DNA of 64,000 nucleotides from Peteryoungia wuzhouensis (lineage in GTDB: Bacteria > Pseudomonadota > Alphaproteobacteria > Rhizobiales > Rhizobiaceae): the NCBI RefSeq assembly GCF_003205195.1, contig NZ_QJRY01000011.1:41404-105403 (forward strand), given 5' to 3'. Below, one piece after another: positions 27,923 to 37,920 of this stretch. Numbering within the stretch: position 1 is the first letter of the stretch; the number at the start of each line of letters is the position of its first letter. The translations under genes and the position numbers were made by a program. A model generated the notes under the pieces. The model did not search any database. It was not told where the DNA came from and was given only the letters and a program-made list of their open reading frames with translations.

Positions 27923-30625
27923 ATGACCGACAACAAAGACGACAAGACTATCGGCGTGAAGAAGACACTCACCCTGAAGCCCTCGGGGATGAGCCAGGGT
28001 ACCGTGCGCCAGGACATGGGGCGCGGCCGTACGAAGTCGGTCGTCGTCGAGACGGTGAAGCGCCGCCCGACCCGCCCGCTGGACGAAAAGCCGATTACTC
28101 CCATTGCTACACCTGCAGCTCAGGCCCCTGCTCCGGTGCAGGCTCAGGCACCGGCACCCGTTGCTGCCGCCCGTCCGGTGGCTGCGCCAACGCCGACGCC
28201 GACGCGCGTGCACCAGCCGACGCCGCAGCCGCAGCGTCCCCAGCAGCCGCAGCGCCCGCAGCCTTCGCAGCCGCCTCGTCAGCAGGAGCGCCCGCGTGGC
28301 GCCGTTCTGCACGACCTGTCGGCTGGCGAAATGGAAGCACGCCGTCGCGCCCTTGCCGAAGCGCAGGTTCGTGAAATCGAGGAAGCCAAGCAGCGCGTGA
28401 TCGACGAGGCCCGCCGCAAGGCCGAGGCCGAAGAAGCTGCACGCCTGGCTGCCGAAGAGGCCGCACGCCGCGCCGCGGAACCGCAGCCCGAGCCGCAGCC
28501 GGAACCCGAAATCGCTCCGACCCCGGTCGCAGCTCCCGCAGCCAGTGCACCGGCGGCTGCCCGTCCGGGCGCTGCGCCTGCCGCTCCGGCTGCTCCCGGC
28601 TTCGTGCGTGGCCGCAAGGCGAACGACGAAGACGAAGAGCGCGCATCGCCGCGTGCCGTTCCTGGCCGTGGCAAAGTTGCCATGCCGGTCCCTGCCAAGG
28701 TTCCTGCCCGTCCGAAGGTCGAGGAAGACCGTCGTCGCGGCAAGCTGACCGTCACCACCGCCAATGTCGATGACGACGGTACGTCGCGCGGCCGTTCGCT
28801 GTCTGCCATGCGCCGCCGGCAGGAGAAGTTCCGCCGCAGCCAGATGCAGGAAACCCGCGAAAAGGTCATGCGCGAAGTCATCCTGCCGGAAACCATCACC
28901 ATTCAGGAACTGTCGCAGCGCATGTCTGAGCGCGCCGTCGACGTCATCAAGTACCTGATGAAGGAAGGCCAGATGATGAAGCCGGGCGACGTCATCGACG
29001 CCGACCTCGCCGAACTCATCGCCACCGAATTCGGCCACACCGTGAAGCGCGTTTCGGAATCCGACGTCGAAGAAGGCATCTTCAACGTCAAGGACGACGA
29101 AGGCGAACTCGTGTCGCGTCCGCCGGTCGTGACCATCATGGGTCACGTCGACCACGGCAAGACCTCGCTGCTGGACGCCATCCGCAAGACCTCGGTCGTC
29201 TCGGGTGAAGCCGGTGGCATTACACAGCATATCGGTGCCTATCAGGTCGAGCAGAACGGCCAGAAGATCACCTTCATCGACACGCCCGGCCACGCCGCGT
29301 TTACCGCGATGCGTGCTCGTGGCGCCCAGGCGACTGACATCGCGATCCTCGTGGTGGCCGCCGACGACAGCGTGATGCCGCAGACGATTGAATCGATCAA
29401 CCACGCCAAGGCGGCCAATGTGCCGATCATCGTGGCGATCAACAAGATCGACAAGCACGAGGCAAACCCGGAAAAGGTTCGCCAGCAGCTTCTGCAGCAC
29501 GAAGTCTTCGTGGAATCCATGGGTGGTGAAGTGCTCGACGTCGAAGTTTCGGCGAAGAACAAGCTGAACCTCGACAAGCTGCTCGAAGCCGTGCTGCTGC
29601 AGGCCGAAATCCTCGACCTGAAGGCCGACCCGACCCGCACCGCCGAAGGTACGGTCATCGAAGCACAGCTCGACCGTGGCCGTGGCGCGGTTGCAACCGT
29701 GCTCGTGCAGAAGGGTACGCTGAAGCCTGGCCAGATCATCGTGGCTGGCGACCAGTGGGGCCGCGTGCGTGCGCTGGTCAACGACCAGGGCCTTCACGTC
29801 AAGGAAGCCGGACCTGCGATGCCGGTCGAAATTCTCGGCCTGTCCGGTACGCCGGCTGCCGGTGACAAGTTCGCCGTGGTCGAGAACGAAGCCCGCGCCC
29901 GCGAAATCTCCGAATATCGCCAGCGTCTGGCCCGCGACAAGGCGGCTGCCCGCCAGTCCGGTCAGCGCGGTTCGCTCGAACAGATGATGAGCAAGCTGCA
30001 GAACACCGGCTTCAAGGAGTTCCCGCTGGTCATCAAGGGCGACGTGCAGGGTTCGATCGAAGCCATTATCGGCGCGCTCGACAAGCTCGGCACCGACGAA
30101 GTGCGTGCCCGCATCGTGCATTCGGGTGCAGGTGCCATCACGGAATCGGATATCGCTCTGGCCGAGTCCTCGGACGCAGCCATCATCGGCTTCAACGTCC
30201 GTGCCAACGCACAGGCACGCACCGCAGCCGAACGTGGCGGCATCGAAATCCGCTACTACAACATCATCTACGATCTGGTGGATGACGTGAAGGCGGCGAT
30301 GTCGGGCCTGCTCTCTCCGGAACGTCGCGAGACCTTCCTCGGCAATGCCGAAATCCTGGAGGTGTTCAACATCACCAAGACCGGCAAGGTCGCGGGTTGC
30401 CGCGTCGTCGAAGGCAAGGTCGAGCGTGGGGCCGGCGTGCGTCTGCTGCGCGACAACGTTGTCATCCACGAAGGCAAGCTCAAGACACTCAAGCGCTTCA
30501 AGGACGAAGTGGCCGAAGTGCCGATGGGCCAGGAATGCGGCATGGCCTTCGAGAACTACGAAGACATCCGCGCCGGCGACACGATCGAGTGCTTCCGCGT
30601 CGAACACATCACGCGTACGCTCTAA
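27923..30625 (+). CDS. infB: translation initiation factor IF-2
   Basis: 900 residues. A long low-complexity N-terminus (about 50-250, Pro/Ala/Gln then Glu/Ala/Arg-rich charged helix) precedes an IF2 N-domain near 315-365. The GTPase domain has G1 GHVDHGKTS (407-415), G3 DTPGHAAF (about 453) and G4 NKID (507-510). Beta-barrel domains and the C-terminal fMet-tRNA-binding domain follow. It delivers initiator tRNA to the 30S subunit. The 100-nt gap after ylxR contains no obvious terminator. No alternative internal start was evaluated. Confidence 0.97.
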   Translation: MTDNKDDKTIGVKKTLTLKPSGMSQGTVRQDMGRGRTKSVVVETVKRRPTRPLDEKPITPIATPAAQAPAPVQAQAPAPVAAARPVAAPTPTPTRVHQPTPQPQRPQQPQRPQPSQPPRQQERPRGAVLHDLSAGEMEARRRALAEAQVREIEEAKQRVIDEARRKAEAEEAARLAAEEAARRAAEPQPEPQPEPEIAPTPVAAPAASAPAAARPGAAPAAPAAPGFVRGRKANDEDEERASPRAVPGRGKVAMPVPAKVPARPKVEEDRRRGKLTVTTANVDDDGTSRGRSLSAMRRRQEKFRRSQMQETREKVMREVILPETITIQELSQRMSERAVDVIKYLMKEGQMMKPGDVIDADLAELIATEFGHTVKRVSESDVEEGIFNVKDDEGELVSRPPVVTIMGHVDHGKTSLLDAIRKTSVVSGEAGGITQHIGAYQVEQNGQKITFIDTPGHAAFTAMRARGAQATDIAILVVAADDSVMPQTIESINHAKAANVPIIVAINKIDKHEANPEKVRQQLLQHEVFVESMGGEVLDVEVSAKNKLNLDKLLEAVLLQAEILDLKADPTRTAEGTVIEAQLDRGRGAVATVLVQKGTLKPGQIIVAGDQWGRVRALVNDQGLHVKEAGPAMPVEILGLSGTPAAGDKFAVVENEARAREISEYRQRLARDKAAARQSGQRGSLEQMMSKLQNTGFKEFPLVIKGDVQGSIEAIIGALDKLGTDEVRARIVHSGAGAITESDIALAESSDAAIIGFNVRANAQARTAAERGGIEIRYYNIIYDLVDDVKAAMSGLLSPERRETFLGNAEILEVFNITKTGKVAGCRVVEGKVERGAGVRLLRDNVVIHEGKLKTLKRFKDEVAEVPMGQECGMAFENYEDIRAGDTIECFRVEHITRTL

Positions 30626-30652
30626 GAGCGGCCGCTTCGAAACAATATACTT

Positions 30653-30677
30653 CGGGCGCCGGATCTTCCGGCGCTCG
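30653..30677 (+). terminator. strong hairpin between infB and rbfA
   Basis: CGGGCGCCGGA and TCCGGCGCTCG pair over 11 bp (one G-U) around a 3-nt loop and are followed by CTGTATTTT. It could act as a partial terminator or RNA-processing site inside the operon. Confidence 0.5.
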
Positions 30678-30793
30678 CTGTATTTTGAGACAATGTCGCC
30701 TTCGGGCATGACACTTCGTGACAGACTTCATCCGATGCATCCGGACGCAGCCGCCCTGTGGACTGCATGACCGATGCGAAAGGCAAGACGACT

Positions 30794-31198
30794 ATGACAA
30801 AACCAACCTCTTCGGCACCTTCGCAGCGCATGCTGCGCGTCGGCGAGCAGGTGCGTGCCGCCATCACCCAGGTGCTTCAGCGCGGGGAAGTGAATGACGA
30901 CGTCATCGAGAAGACGGTGATTTCGGTCTCGGAAGTGCGCATGTCGCCGGACCTGAAGATGGCGACCGCCTATGTGGCGCCGCTCGGGGTTTCCGACCAT
31001 GACGCTGTTATCGCGGCGCTCAACAAACATGCGAAGTTCATTCGCGGTCGCATCGGCGGCCAGCTTCGGCAGATGAAATACATGCCGGAGGTGCGCTTCC
31101 GCGACGATACCAGCTTCGACAACTACCAGAAGATCGATGCGCTCCTGCGCTCGCCGGAGGTCCAGCGCGACCTCGGTTCCGAAGACGACAAAGACTGA
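30794..31198 (+). CDS. rbfA: ribosome-binding factor A
   Basis: 134 residues from ATG 30794, which gives the rhizobial N-terminus [20 protein letters not shown]. Upstream in-frame GTG and ATG at 30758 and 30767 are less likely. KH-type fold landmarks are [20 protein letters not shown] (about 43-62) and [19 protein letters not shown] (about 97-115). It binds the 30S subunit during late 16S maturation and cold adaptation. truB follows after 12 nt. Confidence 0.93.
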   Translation: MTKPTSSAPSQRMLRVGEQVRAAITQVLQRGEVNDDVIEKTVISVSEVRMSPDLKMATAYVAPLGVSDHDAVIAALNKHAKFIRGRIGGQLRQMKYMPEVRFRDDTSFDNYQKIDALLRSPEVQRDLGSEDDKD

Positions 31199-31210
31199 GA
31201 AACCATATAG

Positions 31211-32140
31211 ATGTCCAAACCCAGAAAGCCCAAGGGCCGTCCGATTTCGGGCTGGCTCATCCTCGACAAGCCGGTGGATTTCGGCTCGACCGAGGCGGTC
31301 GGCAAGATCAAGTGGCTCTTCAATGCCCAGAAGGCCGGTCATGCCGGCACGCTCGATCCGCTGGCATCAGGCATGTTGCCGATCGCGCTCGGTGATGCGA
31401 CCAAAACCGTTCCTTACGTGATGGACGGCCGCAAGATCTATGAATTCACCGTGACCTGGGGCGAAGAACGTTCGACCGACGACCTGGAAGGTGAAGTGAC
31501 CCAGAGCTCCGCCCAGCGGCCGAGCGAAGAGGCAATCCGCGCGCTGCTGCCTGATTACACCGGCGTCATCAACCAGATCCCGCCGCAGTTCTCCGCGATC
31601 AAGATCGCCGGCGAACGGGCCTATGATCTGGCGCGTGAAGGCGAGACCGTCGAGATCCCATCTCGCGAGGTCGAGGTTCACCGCCTGACGCTTCTGAAAT
31701 GCGAGGCCGACCGGGCGTTTTTCGAGGTCGAATGCGGCAAGGGCACCTATGTGCGTTCGCTGGCCCGCGACTTCGGACGAGAACTCGGCTGCTACGGGCA
31801 TATCTCCGAACTGCGCCGCAGCTATGTGGCGCCCTTTGCCGAGGAGATGATGGTGCCGCTCGCCGAACTCGTGGCGCTTGAGGCGATCGAGGACAAGGAC
31901 GAGCGTCTCGCGGCGCTGGATGCTTTCCTGGTGGATACGGCGGAGGCCCTGTCGGCTCTGCCGCAGCTGAGGATCACCGAGGACCAGGCGCATCGGCTGC
32001 GCATGGGCAATTCGATCATCGTGCGCGGCCGCGATGCGCCGGTGGCCGAACCCGAGGCGGTGGCCTTGTCCGGCAACAAGCTGGTGGCGATCGGCGAAAT
32101 TGCCAGCGGCGAGTTTCATCCGCGCCGCGTCTTCAACTGA
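31211..32140 (+). CDS. truB: tRNA pseudouridine(55) synthase TruB
   Basis: 309 residues. Landmarks are [20 protein letters not shown] (about 12-31), [20 protein letters not shown] (about 40-59; the Asp of GTLDP is catalytic), and [20 protein letters not shown] (about 74-93). A C-terminal PUA-like part carries [10 protein letters not shown]. It makes Psi55 in the T-loop of tRNAs. Operon member between rbfA and rpsO; the 163-nt gap to rpsO may contain a separate rpsO promoter. Confidence 0.95.
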   Translation: MSKPRKPKGRPISGWLILDKPVDFGSTEAVGKIKWLFNAQKAGHAGTLDPLASGMLPIALGDATKTVPYVMDGRKIYEFTVTWGEERSTDDLEGEVTQSSAQRPSEEAIRALLPDYTGVINQIPPQFSAIKIAGERAYDLAREGETVEIPSREVEVHRLTLLKCEADRAFFEVECGKGTYVRSLARDFGRELGCYGHISELRRSYVAPFAEEMMVPLAELVALEAIEDKDERLAALDAFLVDTAEALSALPQLRITEDQAHRLRMGNSIIVRGRDAPVAEPEAVALSGNKLVAIGEIASGEFHPRRVFN

Positions 32141-32303
32141 CGCACTGCCGCCGCCTGCTCTTTTCCATGGCATCTTTCCTTATGCCTGGGAATGGAGTAT
32201 AGGCGGCACCAGCTTGTGCCCTTGGCGCATGCATTCACGGCCAATGCTGGACGACATCCCGGCGTTTGGCGACCTGTTTCTCCTTATTTAGAAAGGATCC
32301 ACG

Positions 32304-32573
32304 ATGTCGATCACTGCAGAGCGCAAGGCCGCCCTCATCAAGGAATATGCCATCAAGGAAGGCGACACCGGTTCTCCGGAAGTTCAGGTCGCAATCCTGA
32401 CCGAGCGTATCACCAACCTGACGGAACACTTCAAGGGTCACAAGAAGGACAACCACTCGCGTCGTGGCCTTCTGACCATGGTTTCGACCCGCCGTTCGCT
32501 TCTCGACTACGTCAAGAAGCAGGACGAGGCTCGTTACACCAACCTGATCACCCGTCTCGGCATCCGCCGCTAA
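32304..32573 (+). CDS. rpsO: 30S ribosomal protein S15
   Basis: 89 residues, exact family length. The S15 core is seen as [20 protein letters not shown] (about 21-40), [20 protein letters not shown] (about 42-61) and [18 protein letters not shown] lies seven to eight bases before ATG 32304. It binds 16S rRNA helix 22 and the three-way junction in early 30S assembly. It is followed by a long hairpin, then pnp, the classical rpsO-pnp pairing. Confidence 0.97.
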   Translation: MSITAERKAALIKEYAIKEGDTGSPEVQVAILTERITNLTEHFKGHKKDNHSRRGLLTMVSTRRSLLDYVKKQDEARYTNLITRLGIRR

Positions 32574-32580
32574 ACAGTTC

Positions 32581-32612
32581 CCGGCGGGTCTTCTGTCCAG
32601 AAGATCCGCCGG
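32581..32612 (+). terminator. 14-bp hairpin after rpsO
   Basis: CCGGCGGGTCTTCT and AGAAGATCCGCCGG pair over 14 bp (one G-U) with a GTCC loop, followed by TTGCCTTTCC. Either a partial rpsO terminator or a processing signal in the rpsO-pnp transcript. Confidence 0.65.
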
Positions 32613-32679
32613 TTGCCTTTCCAGGTCGGGCCAATGGACCCGCACCCCGTCCCGCGCATGGATTTGCCAGGGACGAATG

Positions 32680-32703
32680 ACAGGCCGGATGGGCCGGACC
32701 TGT
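32680..32703 (+). promoter_or_regulatory. pnp leader stem-loop
   Basis: ACAGGCCGG and CCGG-A-CCTGT pair with one bulged A around ATGGG. It lies about 190 nt upstream of pnp in an otherwise gene-free 316-nt region (32574-32889). In enterobacteria a pnp leader duplex is cut by RNase III and mediates PNPase autoregulation; by analogy this stem is a candidate. No other gene is seen in the region. Confidence 0.35.
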
Positions 32704-32889
32704 CGATACCAACCGATGACCTGTCATGGGGCAGGATTGTTGGATGCTTCCGCGCCAAAAGGGCGAATTTGCGGGACGACCCGCCGGATCCGAAGCCTCC
32801 CACTGTCTTGCCCGTGATCGCGTCAGCACATTGCAGATGCTGCGAGCCCCCTTAACCGGCGGCCCGGTGCTGCATATGAAGGACAAGAT

Positions 32890-35031
32890 ATGTTTGATGT
32901 TCACAGCGTTGAAATCGAGTGGGCAGGCCGCCCGCTGAAGCTGGAAACGGGCAAGATCGCCCGCCAGGCCGACGGCGCCGTTCTCGCCACCTATGGCGAA
33001 ACCGTTGTTCTCGCCACCGTCGTTTCGGCCAAGTCGCCGAAGCCGGGCCAGGACTTCTTCCCGCTCACCGTCAACTACCAGGAAAAGACCTATGCCGCCG
33101 GCAAGATCCCGGGTGGCTATTTCAAGCGCGAAGGCCGTCCTTCGGAAAAGGAAACGCTGGTTTCCCGCCTGATCGACCGTCCGATCCGCCCGCTCTTCCC
33201 GGAAGGCTACAAGAACGACACCCAGGTCGTCGTCACCGTCGTCCAGCACGACCTTGAAAACGATCCGGACGTCTTGTCGATGGTTGCCGCTTCGGCTGCG
33301 CTGACGCTCTCTGGCGTGCCCTTCATGGGCCCGGTCGGCGGCGCACGCGTCGGCTACATCAACGGCGAATACGTTCTCAACCCGCATCTCGACGAGATGG
33401 ATGAATCGGTTCTCGACCTCGTCGTCGCCGGCACCTCCGACGCCGTCCTGATGGTGGAATCGGAAGCCAAGGAACTGAACGAAGACGTCATGCTCGGCGC
33501 CGTCATGTTCGGTCATCGCGGCTTCCAGCCGGTCATCGACGCGATCATCAAGCTCGCCGAAGTGGCTGCCAAGGAACCGCGCGAATTCGAACCGGAAGAC
33601 CATTCCGCTCTCGAAGCCGAAATGCTGTCGATTGCCGAGACCGAGCTGCGCGCTGCCTACAAGATCACCCAGAAGGCTGATCGTTACGCTGCCGTGGACG
33701 CCGTCAAGGCCAAGGTGAAGGCGCATTTCTTCCCGGAAGGCGAAGAGCCGAAGTACACCAACGAAGTCGTCGGCGCCGTCTTCAAGCACCTGCAGGCGAA
33801 GATCGTTCGCTGGAACATCCTCGACACCAAGAGCCGCATCGACGGTCGTGACCTGTCGACCGTTCGTCCGATCGTGTCGGAAGTCGGCATCCTGCCGCGC
33901 ACGCATGGTTCGGCCCTCTTCACCCGTGGCGAGACCCAGGCGATCGTTGTCGCCACGCTCGGCACCGGCGAAGACGAACAGTATGTCGATAGCCTCACCG
34001 GCATGTACAAGGAACGCTTCCTTCTGCATTACAACTTCCCGCCCTACTCGGTTGGTGAAACCGGCCGCATGGGCTCCCCGGGCCGCCGCGAAATCGGCCA
34101 TGGCAAGCTTGCCTGGCGCGCCATCCGTCCGATGCTGCCGTCGGCCGACCAGTTCCCCTACACGCTGCGTGTCGTCTCCGAGATCACCGAGTCGAACGGC
34201 TCGTCCTCGATGGCAACCGTCTGCGGCACCTCGCTCGCTCTCATGGACGCCGGCGTTCCCTTGGCAAAGCCGGTCGCCGGTATCGCCATGGGCCTGATCC
34301 TCGAAGGCGAACGCTTCGCGGTTCTCTCCGACATCCTCGGTGACGAAGACCACCTCGGCGATATGGACTTCAAGGTTGCGGGTACTGCCGACGGCATCAC
34401 CTCGCTGCAGATGGACATCAAGATCGCCGGCATCACCGAAGAGATCATGAAGGTCGCGCTCGGCCAGGCCCAGGGCGGTCGCAAGCATATCCTCGGCGAA
34501 ATGGCGAACGCCCTTTCGGAAAGCCGTGGCCAGCTCGGCGAATTCGCACCGCGCATCGAAGTGATGAACATCCCGGTCGACAAGATCCGCGAAGTCATCG
34601 GTTCGGGCGGCAAGGTCATCCGCGAAATCGTCGAAAAGACCGGCGCCAAGATCAACATCGAAGACGACGGCACGATCAAGATCGCATCGTCCTCCGGCAA
34701 GGAAATCGAAGCGGCCCGCAAGTGGATCCACTCGATCGTCGCCGAGCCGGAAGTTGGCGTGATCTACGAAGGCACCGTTGTGAAGACCGCCGACTTCGGC
34801 GCCTTCGTCAACTTCTTCGGTTCGCGTGACGGCCTCGTGCACATCTCGCAGCTCGCTTCCGAGCGCGTTGCCAAGACCTCCGACGTCGTCAAGGAAGGCG
34901 ACAAGGTCTGGGTCAAGCTGATGGGCTTCGACGAGCGCGGCAAGGTCCGCCTCTCCATGAAGGCCGTCGACCAGACGACCGGCAAGGAAATCGTTGCCGA
35001 CAAGAAGGATGGCGAAGCGGCCGCTGAATAA
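32890..35031 (+). CDS. pnp: polyribonucleotide nucleotidyltransferase (PNPase)
   Basis: 713 residues. Two RNase PH-like domains are seen; the second carries the catalytic Asp pair in [16 protein letters not shown] (about 483-498). An inter-domain helical segment is at about 210-300. A KH domain ([20 protein letters not shown], about 563-582) and a C-terminal S1 domain (about 620-690, [20 protein letters not shown]) follow. It performs 3'-5' phosphorolysis of RNA and is part of the degradosome. The protein ends KDGEAAAE. A strong intrinsic terminator follows, closing the operon. Confidence 0.97.
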   Translation: MFDVHSVEIEWAGRPLKLETGKIARQADGAVLATYGETVVLATVVSAKSPKPGQDFFPLTVNYQEKTYAAGKIPGGYFKREGRPSEKETLVSRLIDRPIRPLFPEGYKNDTQVVVTVVQHDLENDPDVLSMVAASAALTLSGVPFMGPVGGARVGYINGEYVLNPHLDEMDESVLDLVVAGTSDAVLMVESEAKELNEDVMLGAVMFGHRGFQPVIDAIIKLAEVAAKEPREFEPEDHSALEAEMLSIAETELRAAYKITQKADRYAAVDAVKAKVKAHFFPEGEEPKYTNEVVGAVFKHLQAKIVRWNILDTKSRIDGRDLSTVRPIVSEVGILPRTHGSALFTRGETQAIVVATLGTGEDEQYVDSLTGMYKERFLLHYNFPPYSVGETGRMGSPGRREIGHGKLAWRAIRPMLPSADQFPYTLRVVSEITESNGSSSMATVCGTSLALMDAGVPLAKPVAGIAMGLILEGERFAVLSDILGDEDHLGDMDFKVAGTADGITSLQMDIKIAGITEEIMKVALGQAQGGRKHILGEMANALSESRGQLGEFAPRIEVMNIPVDKIREVIGSGGKVIREIVEKTGAKINIEDDGTIKIASSSGKEIEAARKWIHSIVAEPEVGVIYEGTVVKTADFGAFVNFFGSRDGLVHISQLASERVAKTSDVVKEGDKVWVKLMGFDERGKVRLSMKAVDQTTGKEIVADKKDGEAAAE

Positions 35032-35057
35032 GCGCGCCTTCGCTCTACCCGATCCGA

Positions 35058-35085
35058 GGCGCGGGAGACTATCCCGCGCCTTTTT
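35058..35085 (+). terminator. intrinsic terminator after pnp
   Basis: Perfect 9-bp stem GGCGCGGGA / TCCCGCGCC with loop GACTA, followed by TTTTT. Located 26 nt after the pnp stop. Confidence 0.88.
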
Positions 35086-35132
35086 CGTACGCACCATAAC
35101 CGTTTCCGTCCGCCCGAAGAGAAGACCAAGCC

Positions 35133-36149
35133 ATGAGCCGCGACACGCTGAAGACCCTGTTCCATCCGTTCACCACCGAGGCGGTTCCGCTGCCTGGCGC
35201 GGATCAGCGCTATCTCTTCCTCGGCGCCGAGGCAGGCTTCGCAAAACCTGAAGGTTTTGCTGCGGCGCTGACCGTGGTGCAGGACTTCCGGCCGGAATTT
35301 CGCCGTCTGGAAATGACCCACCAGAAGCCGGTGGCCGCTGTCGAGGGCGACAATTTCGACGGAGCGCTCGTTCTGTGCAGCAAACACAAGGGTCTCAACG
35401 AGGATCATGTTGCCGAAGCCCTGCGTCGTGTGAAGGCGGGTGGCCTTGTCATGATCGCCGGAGCCAAGGAGGAAGGGATCCTTCCGCTGCGCAAGCAGCT
35501 CGATCGGCTCGGCCTCGCCCCGGACTCGACCCCGAAATATCACGGCGTTGCGGTCTGGTTCATCGTCCCCGATGACGCGACCGCCGCAATCGCGGCACTC
35601 GCATCCAAGACCGTCACCGTCGAAGGGCGTTTCGAGACCAAGGCCGGTCTTTTCTCGCATGCGCATGTCGACGAGGGCTCCGAACTGCTGGCCAGCCGCC
35701 TTCCGACCGACTTCGACGGCAATGCTGCCGATTTCGGTGCCGGCTGGGGTTATCTGTCTGTGATGCTGGCCGAGGCTTCGCCGCGCACCAACCGCATCGA
35801 CCTGTTCGAGGCAAGCCACAGCGCATTGGAGCATGCCAAGCGCAATCTCGCCCACAACCATCCTGACCTTACCACCCGCTTCTTCTGGCAGGACCTGGCG
35901 ACAGAGCCGACCAAGGAGAAGTACGATCTGGTCATCATGAACCCGCCTTTCCATGAGGGCCATGCAGCCGAACCTTCGATCGGTGCAGCGATGATCAAGG
36001 GTGCCTATGATGCGCTGCGCAACGGCGGCAACCTGCTGATGGTCGCCAATCGCGGCCTGCCCTATGAGCCGGTTCTGGCCGCGCATTTCAAGCAGCACGG
36101 CGAAGTCTGCCGCAACGCCCGCTTCAAAGTGTTGTGGGCCAAGCGCTGA
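35133..36149 (+). CDS. class I SAM-dependent methyltransferase (RsmC-like, 16S rRNA G1207 type)
   Basis: 338 residues with two methyltransferase-like halves as in RsmC. The N-terminal half is degenerate (VVQDFRPEFRRLEM). The C-terminal half carries the SAM loop ADFGAGWGYLSVMLAEASP (about 198-216) and the catalytic NPPFHEG (about 270-276), typical of exocyclic N2-guanine methyltransferases. It follows the pnp terminator, so it has its own promoter in 35086-35132. The symbol rsmC is not assigned because the paralogue RsmD/RlmG was not excluded. Confidence 0.85.
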   Translation: MSRDTLKTLFHPFTTEAVPLPGADQRYLFLGAEAGFAKPEGFAAALTVVQDFRPEFRRLEMTHQKPVAAVEGDNFDGALVLCSKHKGLNEDHVAEALRRVKAGGLVMIAGAKEEGILPLRKQLDRLGLAPDSTPKYHGVAVWFIVPDDATAAIAALASKTVTVEGRFETKAGLFSHAHVDEGSELLASRLPTDFDGNAADFGAGWGYLSVMLAEASPRTNRIDLFEASHSALEHAKRNLAHNHPDLTTRFFWQDLATEPTKEKYDLVIMNPPFHEGHAAEPSIGAAMIKGAYDALRNGGNLLMVANRGLPYEPVLAAHFKQHGEVCRNARFKVLWAKR

Positions 36150-36265
36150 GGCGCCGAAGTCTCACGCCTCAGTGATGGAATGACCCGGGCGACGTGCTCG
36201 ACTCCGGCTACGCCTTGGCTTACCATTTCATGCCAAGATCTTCCCTTTGGGCGACAGGGAATGGG

Positions 36266-37294
36266 ATGGCGGGTCGGAACCTCACCGATGAACTGACAAC
36301 CGTGGCCGGACTTGCGTCCGCCGTGGTCGTGCATGCGCTGTCCTACGGGATCGACATCAATCCCATCTGCAAGGCGCTGGAGATCGATCCAGCCTGCTTC
36401 CAGGACATGACCGCCCGGATCAGTCTCGATCGTCTGTGCCGGCTTCTGGAGGCCTGTGCGCTGCTGTCGGATGACGAAGCCTTCGGGGTCACCAGCGTCA
36501 AGGCATATGAGGCGGGATCGAGTGGTCCGTTCGGCTATGGTCTGATGTCTGCACCGACCGGCCTCGACCTCGTGCGCTTCGTCGATCAGCATATCCAATA
36601 CGTGACCCATACCAGCTATTCGCGGCTGGTCATCGACGCGCAGGGCGCCCATCTCGCCTGGACATTCGCCCCCCTCATCGTCAAACGCGACCAGTATGTG
36701 GACATGTCGGTCGCGCTTGTCATGCAGCGCGTACGAGATCTGGCCGGGCTCACGGCGGATCTCGTCGAGGTCGAGCTGGAGCGACCGAAACCACGCAACC
36801 TGCAGCCTTTTCGTCAGTTTCTCACGAAGAAGGTGAGTTTTGGCGCCAGCATGAACTGCGTGCATTTTCCCCAAGCCTTCCTGGATACACACAATCCCAC
36901 CGGGGACCGGCGGCTGTTCGAGTTGATGGATCTGCAATGCCGGAGCCTGAGGCCCGCGACGGCGGAACTGCAGAGCGACTTCGTCGATCAAGTGCGCCGG
37001 CACCTGCTGGTGCATGTTTCGCAGGACGAATACCCGCTCTCCGAGATCGCCCCCTATTTCGGCCTCTCGGAGCGGACCTTCCAACGACGGCTGGCGGATC
37101 ACGGGACAAGTCTCAACGAGCTGCGCGATGGCATCAGGCGCGAGGTGAGCTATAATCTGCTGACCGAGAGCGAGCTGCCGATATCGGAGATCTGCTACAG
37201 GCTCGGCTATTCCGCACCCAGCGCTTTTACCCGTTCCGTCACGCGCTGGTTCGGCTCCACGCCGACTGAAGTTCGGGAGCGAAAGTCGGCGTGA
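36266..37294 (+). CDS. AraC-family transcriptional regulator (OruR/ArgR-type N-domain)
   Basis: 342 residues from ATG 36266 (AGGGA upstream); an in-frame GTG at 36194 and ATG at 36230 are alternatives. The N-terminal about 200 residues follow the Arabinose_bd-like domain of OruR/ArgR regulators (SAVVVHALSYGIDINPICKAL). The C-terminal HTH pair is ISEI-type: PLSEIAPYFGLSERTFQRRL (about 260-279) and PISEICYRLGYSAPSAFTRS (about 309-328). Target unknown; no metabolic gene is adjacent. From memory fabI lies here in related rhizobia; it is not present. Confidence 0.88.
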   Translation: MAGRNLTDELTTVAGLASAVVVHALSYGIDINPICKALEIDPACFQDMTARISLDRLCRLLEACALLSDDEAFGVTSVKAYEAGSSGPFGYGLMSAPTGLDLVRFVDQHIQYVTHTSYSRLVIDAQGAHLAWTFAPLIVKRDQYVDMSVALVMQRVRDLAGLTADLVEVELERPKPRNLQPFRQFLTKKVSFGASMNCVHFPQAFLDTHNPTGDRRLFELMDLQCRSLRPATAELQSDFVDQVRRHLLVHVSQDEYPLSEIAPYFGLSERTFQRRLADHGTSLNELRDGIRREVSYNLLTESELPISEICYRLGYSAPSAFTRSVTRWFGSTPTEVRERKSA

Positions 37295-37493
37295 ACCGCA
37301 CCCTGCTTGACAAGTCTGGCTGGATGCTGTGTCATCCCCAGACCCTGAGAAACAAGCCTCTCCAGGAAGAGCTTAATTAGCGCGTGTCGATAATTTTTTG
37401 GCGCACAGGGGTAACGACAATCTCCTTGATCGCCGTATAACCGCGCGCTGACGCCATGGCTTGCATGGCATTCTCCCATGGTATTTTCCAGCA

Positions 37494-37766
37494 ATGAAAA
37501 TGATGATGACCGATCCCCAAACGGCGCTCGGGCAGGAGCCCGGTTTCTCCTTGCTGACCGACAGGGAAATTCGTTGTCTGCAACTCGTCGCCGAGGGCAA
37601 GCGGCTGGAGGATGCGGGCAATATCCTCGTGCTGTCGCAGGAAGACGTGAGCGATGCCCTGGCCTCCGCGCAGATCAAGCTCGAGGCACGCAACCTGTTT
37701 CATGCCGTCAGTATTGCGATGCTGATGGGTGTGATCCGGCATACCGATCCGTTTCAACCGGAGTAA
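37494..37766 (+). CDS. stand-alone LuxR-type HTH protein
   Basis: 90 residues from ATG 37494; no strong ribosome binding site is seen and a second ATG lies three codons on. The domain LLTDREIRCLQLVAEGKRLE (about 20-39) followed by LVLSQEDVSDALASAQIKLE (about 45-64) and NLFHAVSIAMLMGVI aligns with the GerE/LuxR DNA-binding fold. Conserved positions of the recognition helix look degenerate. No receiver or autoinducer domain is attached. The gene ends at a strong terminator. Role unknown. Confidence 0.7.
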   Translation: MKMMMTDPQTALGQEPGFSLLTDREIRCLQLVAEGKRLEDAGNILVLSQEDVSDALASAQIKLEARNLFHAVSIAMLMGVIRHTDPFQPE

Positions 37767-37805
37767 GCCGTGCTTGCACGGCTGGCGGACCACTTCGGAT
37801 GGCGA

Positions 37806-37835
37806 TGGCCTGGCGCGGAAACGTGCCAGGCCTTT
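37806..37835 (+). terminator. intrinsic terminator with GAAA tetraloop
   Basis: GGCCTGGCGCG and CGTGCCAGGCC pair (one G-U) around a GAAA tetraloop, followed by TTTTC TTT. Ends the LuxR-HTH transcript 40 nt after its stop. Confidence 0.8.
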
Positions 37836-37920
37836 TCTTTGACTCGGTCCGACGTCCCCAAACGACAATGGGGCGGCAAAGGCCACCCCATCCGGTTTGT
37901 CAGCGAAGAGATCGCAGATC

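Noticed and set aside
27854..30709. 951-codon open frame on the minus strand across infB
   Set aside because: Antisense shadow created by high GC and codon bias of infB; His/Arg/Asp-rich translation with no family resemblance. The same holds for long antisense frames over dnaX, pnp, nusA and rpsA.
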